In this document: in pieces, positions 6,997 through 10,641 of the stretch
Layout: every line of letters starts with the position of its first letter
Numbering within the stretch: position 1 is the stretch's first letter
The notes under the pieces: generated by a model
Told to the model about the DNA's origin: nothing
The model's input: only the letters and a program-made list of their open reading frames with translations
The model's database searches: none
Translations under genes and position numbers: made by a program
NCBI GenBank assembly: GCA_028825055.1
Contig: JAPKAW010000051.1
Span: 1-10,641, forward strand
Origin: Flavobacteriales bacterium
GTDB taxonomy: Bacteria; Bacteroidota; Bacteroidia; Flavobacteriales_D; Sanyastnellaceae
Direction of reading: 5' to 3'
DNA: 10,641 nucleotides

Positions 6997-7625
6997 CGTT
7001 GAACAAGGTAATGGATGAACACCAAGTCTCCTTCGACTTCGGCGCTTTGCAATTTAAAATGGACCGATTCGGGCAATTCAGGAGCGACAACGGGCACACC
7101 CGATGTCTTTCCGATTGCCACCGGGCAAACGGTCAAAACCAATTCGTCCACTGCAGAAGCCGCATAGAAAGACCGATTGACCATGCCGCCTCCGAACAAA
7201 AGAACCTGCTGAAATCCGGCTGCCCTGCAAGCTTCTAAGGTCTCTTCTACCATCTGGCCATCTCCGTATACAACCTGCTTGACGGCTGTCCCTCTTCGCT
7301 CCTCTGAAAGGGCTTCTGACGACACGAGCCACTTGGGTGTATTGGGCTGGCCCCAAACGGCCTGGTCAGATTCAAAACCGCGATTGGTCAACATGATCCA
7401 CGTAGGGAACGTTCCGCGTTCATTCAACACTTCCATCACGCCGCCACTGACATTGACGGAATGCCCCCCAACGATAACCGCATCGCACTGACGCAGCCAT
7501 CGCAACATGTGTTCGTGATCCGCTTCATTGGTAAACCCATGGCGCTTGCGCTCAGCATCGGATTCGTTGGCATGCGATGCGATGCGACCATCGAGACTCG
7601 CTGCCATGATATTGATTACTTTCAT
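6993..7625 (-). CDS. RibD C-terminal-type reductase (dihydrofolate reductase superfamily)
   Basis: A 210-residue protein of the RibD_C/DHFR-like fold, usually an NADPH-dependent reductase; in RibD it reduces the ribosyl group of the riboflavin pyrimidine intermediate. Seen from the chosen start: MAASLDGRIA (7-16), CDAVIVGGHSV (47-57), the cofactor glycines FGGGMVNRSF (144-153) and VDELVLTVCPVAIG (159-172). The N-terminal deaminase domain of full RibD is absent, so it is a stand-alone reductase. The open frame extends to an ATG at 7682, but family proteins begin at KVI..MAASLDG, so the ATG at 7625 is preferred (7631 is nearly as good); no ribosome site helps to choose. It is the first gene of the minus-strand cluster, divergent from the choice-of-anchor B gene. 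The substrate is unknown; a reduced pteridine or pyrimidine is suggested by FolB nearby. Confidence 0.86.
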   Translation of the reverse strand: MKVINIMAASLDGRIASHANESDAERKRHGFTNEADHEHMLRWLRQCDAVIVGGHSVNVSGGVMEVLNERGTFPTWIMLTNRGFESDQAVWGQPNTPKWLVSSEALSEERRGTAVKQVVYGDGQMVEETLEACRAAGFQQVLLFGGGMVNRSFYAASAVDELVLTVCPVAIGKTSGVPVVAPELPESVHFKLQSAEVEGDLVFIHYLVQR

Positions 7626-7696
7626 TTCCATGTTACAACCGCAAAAATCAAACAATTGTTGAGCAAAACACTGGATTTCCACCGACCTTCATCAAA
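7626..7696. promoter_or_regulatory. Divergent intergenic region with 10-nt palindrome
   Basis: This 71-nt stretch separates the minus-strand reductase from the plus-strand secreted protein and must hold signals for both unless promoters lie inside the genes. It is A/T-rich and contains the perfect palindrome AACAATTGTT (7651-7660). On the minus strand two TTTG elements occur around the palindrome but none fits TAnnTTTG at the right spacing. No known operator is recognised. Confidence 0.35.
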
Positions 7697-9901
7697 ATGA
7701 ACAGGAAAACCGTTCTAATCGCTTGCTTGCTCTGGTTTATTGGCACCGATGAAGCGGTGTCTCAAGCATGCAATGCAATCGAAATATCAGCCACCATGAG
7801 CGTGGGTTTGTACGGTGAGGAGATTGCCTGGAGCATTCTCGACCTAGACTCAGCCATCGTCGCGGGACCGTTTTCAGGATATGTCTCCGGTTCTATCAGC
7901 ACGACCACAGTGTGCATCGAAGCAGGCTGCTACCTCTTGCATGCTACCGACTCGGATGGAGATGGATGGCAAGGCGCAGTCTTGATGCTCAATGAGTCTG
8001 AGGCAACAAGTCAAACGGTTCAAATGGAACAGGCTGCTTTTGAAAGCTTTACTCCTGTCGATTTTGGCGCAACGTGTGGCTGTACAAACCCTGACGCCGT
8101 CAATTTTGATCCTTCTGCGACCAACGACGACATGGGATGCTTTGTGTGTGAGGAGACTCCAGTGTATTTTGAACTATCCACCGGTACCTGGGCCTCTGAA
8201 CTGAGTTGGCTTTTGCTCGATCCACTCGGAGCAACTGCGCTCAGCGGTGCTGAATTGTGGGAGGACACACCATGGGAGGACAACAGTACCTATACCGCTT
8301 GGGGCTGCGTGGCCTCCAACTGCTATACGATGCTCTTGCTTGACAGCTATGGGGATGGATGGCAAGGCGCAGAGATTTCTGTTTCGGTTCCTGCCGATTC
8401 GGGATTGGCACTCATCGCCAACGGCACAGTTCCTGTGGGCGATTTCGAATTCACACTCTCAGTGCCGCTCAGCGACGGATGCCCGGTCTATGGATGCACG
8501 GAGCCTCAGGCTTGGAACTACCAACCAAGCGCCAATGAAGATGACGGCTCCTGCACACGACAGGCTGACAACGTTTCGTTGATTGGCCATTGGACGGACA
8601 CCAGCTTACCCATCAATGGACTCAATGGGCGATTCAGTGACATCGAAGGGTATGCGAAGGATGGAAGAGAATATGCCATTATAGGTTCTACCATGGGGAC
8701 TCACATTATTGACATCTCAGAAGGAGCTGCGTACGAAGAGCTCTTTTTTCTTCCAGCCGCATACAGCGGAGCGGTCACCCACAGGGACTATCACATTGAC
8801 GGCGATTTTCTCTTCGCTGTTTGCGATCAAGGAAGCAGCACATTGCAATGCTTTGACTTGGCCGGACTTCCCAATACAGTCACCACAGTGTATGACAGCG
8901 ATGAGTGGGTTCGCACTGCCCACAATGTGTTTGTCGACGCGATCACAAAAAAGCTTTACGCTTGCAGCATGGCAAGGTCCGGATTCAGTTCACCGTTGCT
9001 CGTCTTGGACGTTTCCGACCCGAGTGCACCGCTAGAGTTGGTGAATTTGGATCCATGGATTCCGGGATGTCATGATGTCTTTGTGCACCATGATACCGCA
9101 TGGGTCAATGGCGGTGGCGTGGTCTCCGTTCTTGAAGTGATTGATGAGCCTTCGCTCATTGGATTGATTGACGAATACCCTTTCCAAGGCGGAAACCATA
9201 GCGGTTGGTGGGTCCCTGAAGACGACCTCTATGTCTTTGCCGATGAGACACACGGCTCTCCTCTAAAAGTGATTGACACCTCTGATCTTCAAGACATGCA
9301 AGTCCTTGGATTGCTCAGTTCTGAAACAGTGCCCGAAGCCATCGCGCACAACCTCATGATTCGAGATGGGCTCGTCTTCGTGTCGTACTACCACGATGGA
9401 TTGCAAGTCTTTGACATCAGCGACCCCGCAAACCCAAAAAAAGTGGCTTATTACGATACGTATGAACCAGATTCCCATGCGGGCTATGCAGGAGCATGGG
9501 GAGTGCACGCCACACTTCCGTCAGGGCGGGTTTTGATCTCGGACGTACAAAGCGGATTGTTTGTACTTCAACCTGAACCCGAAAACATCAACTTTTGCCC
9601 CGAACAACCCCCAATGTGGAATGGTCTTGAAATCACTTCAGGTGGGTCTTGGAGCACCCTTGTTGATGACCAGGCATGGGAAATAGACATTGCCTGGGCG
9701 TGGGCCGCTCCAAATGCTACAGCATGCATCGATTGCTTTGGAGACTTCGACAATGACGGCCACCGCACGACTGCTGACTTGCTCCTTCTTTTGTCCGATT
9801 GGAGTTGTACAACAGGTTGTTCTACCGATTTAAACAACAATGGATGGGTGGACATCGCTGACGTTTTGGCCTTCCTTGCTCTTTTTGGATTGCCGTGCTA
9901 A
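7697..9901 (+). CDS. Secreted choice-of-anchor B family protein with duplicated 'GDGWQGA' modules and dockerin-like C-terminus
   Basis: A 734-residue exported protein. Residues 1-23 are a signal peptide (KTVLIACLLWFIG, likely cut after VSQ). Two similar modules follow, about 26-152 and 155-286. Each has a beta-rich part with an acidic DGDGWQGA motif (87-94; GDGWQGA at 219-225) and then a Cys repeat of the GCT.P.A.N..PSA...D form (128-148; 266-286). Residues about 290-626 match the choice-of-anchor B family, with LVIVD-type repeats HIIDIS, LLVLDVSDPSAP and LQVFDISDPANP; HRDYHID, TAHNVFV, GCHDVFV and IAHNLMI are its recurring His motifs, probably beta-propeller blades. The end carries two dockerin-like 12-residue calcium loops 28 residues apart (D683, D685, D687, D694; D711, N713, N715, D722), each followed by a leucine-rich helix. 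The function is unknown; an extracellular or cell-surface location is inferred. ATG at 7697 begins the signal peptide directly. No clear terminator follows before the rpsP promoter. Confidence 0.88.
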   Translation: MNRKTVLIACLLWFIGTDEAVSQACNAIEISATMSVGLYGEEIAWSILDLDSAIVAGPFSGYVSGSISTTTVCIEAGCYLLHATDSDGDGWQGAVLMLNESEATSQTVQMEQAAFESFTPVDFGATCGCTNPDAVNFDPSATNDDMGCFVCEETPVYFELSTGTWASELSWLLLDPLGATALSGAELWEDTPWEDNSTYTAWGCVASNCYTMLLLDSYGDGWQGAEISVSVPADSGLALIANGTVPVGDFEFTLSVPLSDGCPVYGCTEPQAWNYQPSANEDDGSCTRQADNVSLIGHWTDTSLPINGLNGRFSDIEGYAKDGREYAIIGSTMGTHIIDISEGAAYEELFFLPAAYSGAVTHRDYHIDGDFLFAVCDQGSSTLQCFDLAGLPNTVTTVYDSDEWVRTAHNVFVDAITKKLYACSMARSGFSSPLLVLDVSDPSAPLELVNLDPWIPGCHDVFVHHDTAWVNGGGVVSVLEVIDEPSLIGLIDEYPFQGGNHSGWWVPEDDLYVFADETHGSPLKVIDTSDLQDMQVLGLLSSETVPEAIAHNLMIRDGLVFVSYYHDGLQVFDISDPANPKKVAYYDTYEPDSHAGYAGAWGVHATLPSGRVLISDVQSGLFVLQPEPENINFCPEQPPMWNGLEITSGGSWSTLVDDQAWEIDIAWAWAAPNATACIDCFGDFDNDGHRTTADLLLLLSDWSCTTGCSTDLNNNGWVDIADVLAFLALFGLPC
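7961..8372 (+). repeat. 19-nt exact direct repeat marking the duplicated module
   Basis: GATGGATGGCAAGGCGCAG occurs at 7961-7979 and again at 8354-8372, in the same reading frame, and encodes DGWQGA in both copies. The surrounding modules are diverged, so the identity reflects strong constraint or gene conversion within an older tandem domain duplication. Confidence 0.75.
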
Positions 9902-9921
9902 ACGCATTTTCACAATAACCA

Positions 9922-9952
9922 TTGGAATCTAAAGAAAGAGCTATTACTTTTG
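9922..9952 (+). promoter_or_regulatory. Bacteroidota-type promoter for rpsP
   Basis: TTG at 9922-9924 (within ATTGG) and TACTTTTG at 9945-9952 match the -33 and -7 elements (TTTG and TAnnTTTG) of Bacteroidota housekeeping promoters, 20 nt apart. Transcription would start near 9958-9960, giving a leader of roughly 65 nt before rpsP. It is the best promoter match found in the window. Confidence 0.6.
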
Positions 9953-9989
9953 CGCTCCCTTTGGGGACATATTTACTGACATTAACAAT

Positions 9990-10008
9990 GGGGTTTAGAA
10001 CCCCTTTT
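9990..10008 (+). terminator. Stem-loop with T tract in the rpsP leader (terminator-like or regulatory hairpin)
   Basis: GGGGTT (9990-9995) pairs perfectly with AACCCC (9999-10004) around the triloop TAG, followed by TTTT (10005-10008). This has the shape of a short Rho-independent terminator, yet it ends only 14 nt before the rpsP start and lies downstream of the predicted rpsP promoter. It could end read-through from the upstream gene, or act as an attenuator or a translation-controlling hairpin of rpsP. Confidence 0.5.
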
Positions 10009-10022
10009 AAAAAGTTTCTCTC

Positions 10023-10641
10023 ATGGCAACACGCCTCCGCCTTCAACGACACGGTAAGAAAGGAAAAGCATTCTACCACATCGTAGCCGCCGATGCTCGC
10101 GCTCCTCGCGACGGACGTTTCATCGAAAAAATCGGTACTTACAACCCAAATACAAATCCAGCCACGATTGACGTCATTCATGACCGGGCCTTGCATTGGT
10201 TGCAAGTCGGAGCTGAAATGTCTGATACGGTTCGCGCTTTGATGAAGTACAAGGGCGTGGTTTACCACAACCACTTGATCAACGGTGTTCGCAAAGGCGC
10301 AATGGATGAAGCCACAGCTCAAAAGAAATTTGAGGCTTGGATGACTGAGAAGTCAAACAAAATTCAAGGCAAGCTGGATGAACTCTCTAGCGATAGTGAC
10401 AAGAAGAAAGAAGCGATTTTGGTTGCTGAGCGCGCTATCAACGAAGCACGAGAAGCTGAGTTTAAAGCTGCCGAGGCTGCCGCGATTGCTGCTGCCACAC
10501 CAGTTATCGAAGAGGTAGTTCCTGCTGCTGAGGAAGCACCTGCTGCTGAAGAAGCACCTGCTGCTGAAGAAGCACCTGCTGCTGAGGAAGCACCTGCTGC
10601 TGAGGAAGCACCTGCTGCTGAGGAAGCACCTGCTGCTGAGG
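10023..10641 (+). CDS. rpsP: 30S ribosomal protein bS16 with long Ala/Glu/Pro C-terminal extension (runs off right edge)
   Basis: Residues 1-82 are the conserved bS16 core, an assembly protein of the 30S body that contacts 16S rRNA: TRLRLQRHGKKGKAFYHIV, RAPRDGRFIEKIGTYNP and DRALHWLQVGAEMSDTVRAL are clearly recognisable. E. coli bS16 has 82 residues; here more than 206 are present and the frame is still open at the window edge. Residues about 83-150 form a charged, probably helical segment (QKKFEAWMTEKSNKIQGKLD and onward), as in other Bacteroidota bS16. Residues 151-166 are Ala-rich, and from P167 the protein is a run of PAAEEA repeats. ATG at 10023 is fixed by the family's N-terminus (M-A-T-R-L-R); there is no Shine-Dalgarno sequence. 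A promoter and hairpin lie just upstream; the usual neighbour rimM may lie beyond the edge. Confidence 0.95.
   Translation, partial: MATRLRLQRHGKKGKAFYHIVAADARAPRDGRFIEKIGTYNPNTNPATIDVIHDRALHWLQVGAEMSDTVRALMKYKGVVYHNHLINGVRKGAMDEATAQKKFEAWMTEKSNKIQGKLDELSSDSDKKKEAILVAERAINEAREAEFKAAEAAAIAAATPVIEEVVPAAEEAPAAEEAPAAEEAPAAEEAPAAEEAPAAEEAPAAE
10521..10641 (+). repeat. rpsP: 18-bp in-frame tandem repeat in rpsP
   Basis: Six full copies of an 18-bp unit (CCTGCTGCTGARGAAGCA) begin at 10521, 10539, 10557, 10575, 10593 and 10611, with 13 nt of a seventh at the edge. Copies 2 and 3 read GAAGAA and the others GAGGAA; no other difference is seen. Each unit encodes PAAEEA. The near-identity at third codon positions points to recent expansion by slippage or unequal recombination, so the number may vary between strains. 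Confidence 0.93.

Noticed and set aside
7626..7682. Longer N-terminus of the reductase starting at 7682
   Set aside because: The extra 19 residues (MEIQCFAQQLF...) are not part of the RibD_C fold and would use up nearly all of the divergent promoter gap.
1703..9901. Cellulosome-type system
   Set aside because: The dockerin-like ends occur without any cohesin, scaffoldin or glycoside hydrolase in the window; such tails are found in many non-cellulosomal proteins.
9822..10322. Minus-strand open frame of 166 codons across the end of the secreted protein and rpsP
   Set aside because: It is antisense to the conserved bS16 core and to the dockerin-like end, and its translation shows no domain.
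10521..10641. CRISPR array
   Set aside because: The 18-bp units are directly adjacent with no spacers and are in frame within rpsP.

Overview
The window looks like a chromosomal segment of a Bacteroidota bacterium, most likely a free-living (probably aquatic) member of the Flavobacteriales. The evidence is: a DnaE that starts with a fused proofreading exonuclease domain, as in Flavobacteriia; large secreted mosaic proteins with FAS1, lamin-tail, choice-of-anchor B and cysteine-rich 'GCT..A.N..P.A...DDGSC' repeats; a bS16 with a long C-terminal extension; a match to the Bacteroidota TTG / TAnnTTTG promoter in front of rpsP; and an almost complete lack of well-placed Shine-Dalgarno sequences. 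No mobile element, tRNA, rRNA or CRISPR array is visible.

Layout. Positions 1-7625 are all transcribed on the minus strand, so the order of transcription is right to left. First comes a tight four-gene cluster: a RibD_C/DHFR-like reductase (7625-6993), a CYTH-domain protein (6996-6433), a dihydroneopterin aldolase fused to a cupin (6436-5654) and a short-chain dehydrogenase (5642-4938). Two 4-nt ATGA overlaps and an 11-nt gap indicate one operon. After 100 nt follows a 1044-residue secreted protein (4837-1703) combining thioredoxin-like, type I copper, two FAS1, lamin-tail, Cys-rich and dockerin-like parts. After a further 170 nt, which hold an A/T-rich inverted repeat, comes the 5' third of dnaE (1532 to the left edge). 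On the plus strand, divergent from the pterin-type cluster, lies a 734-residue secreted choice-of-anchor B protein (7697-9901), then a promoter, a strong leader hairpin and rpsP (10023 to the right edge), whose end is an 18-bp tandem repeat.

How the genes may work together. The four-gene cluster points to pterin/folate chemistry: FolB is the only securely named enzyme, and the reductase, the SDR (whose C-terminus resembles sepiapterin reductase-type SDRs) and the CYTH protein (a triphosphate-binding fold) would fit steps around it. The most interesting hypothesis is that the CYTH protein, translationally coupled to FolB, removes phosphate from dihydroneopterin triphosphate, the step just before FolB. 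The two secreted proteins are otherwise unrelated but share Cys-rich repeats and dockerin-like C-termini, suggesting a common way of being displayed or assembled outside the cell. dnaE and rpsP are ordinary housekeeping genes with lineage-specific domain architecture.
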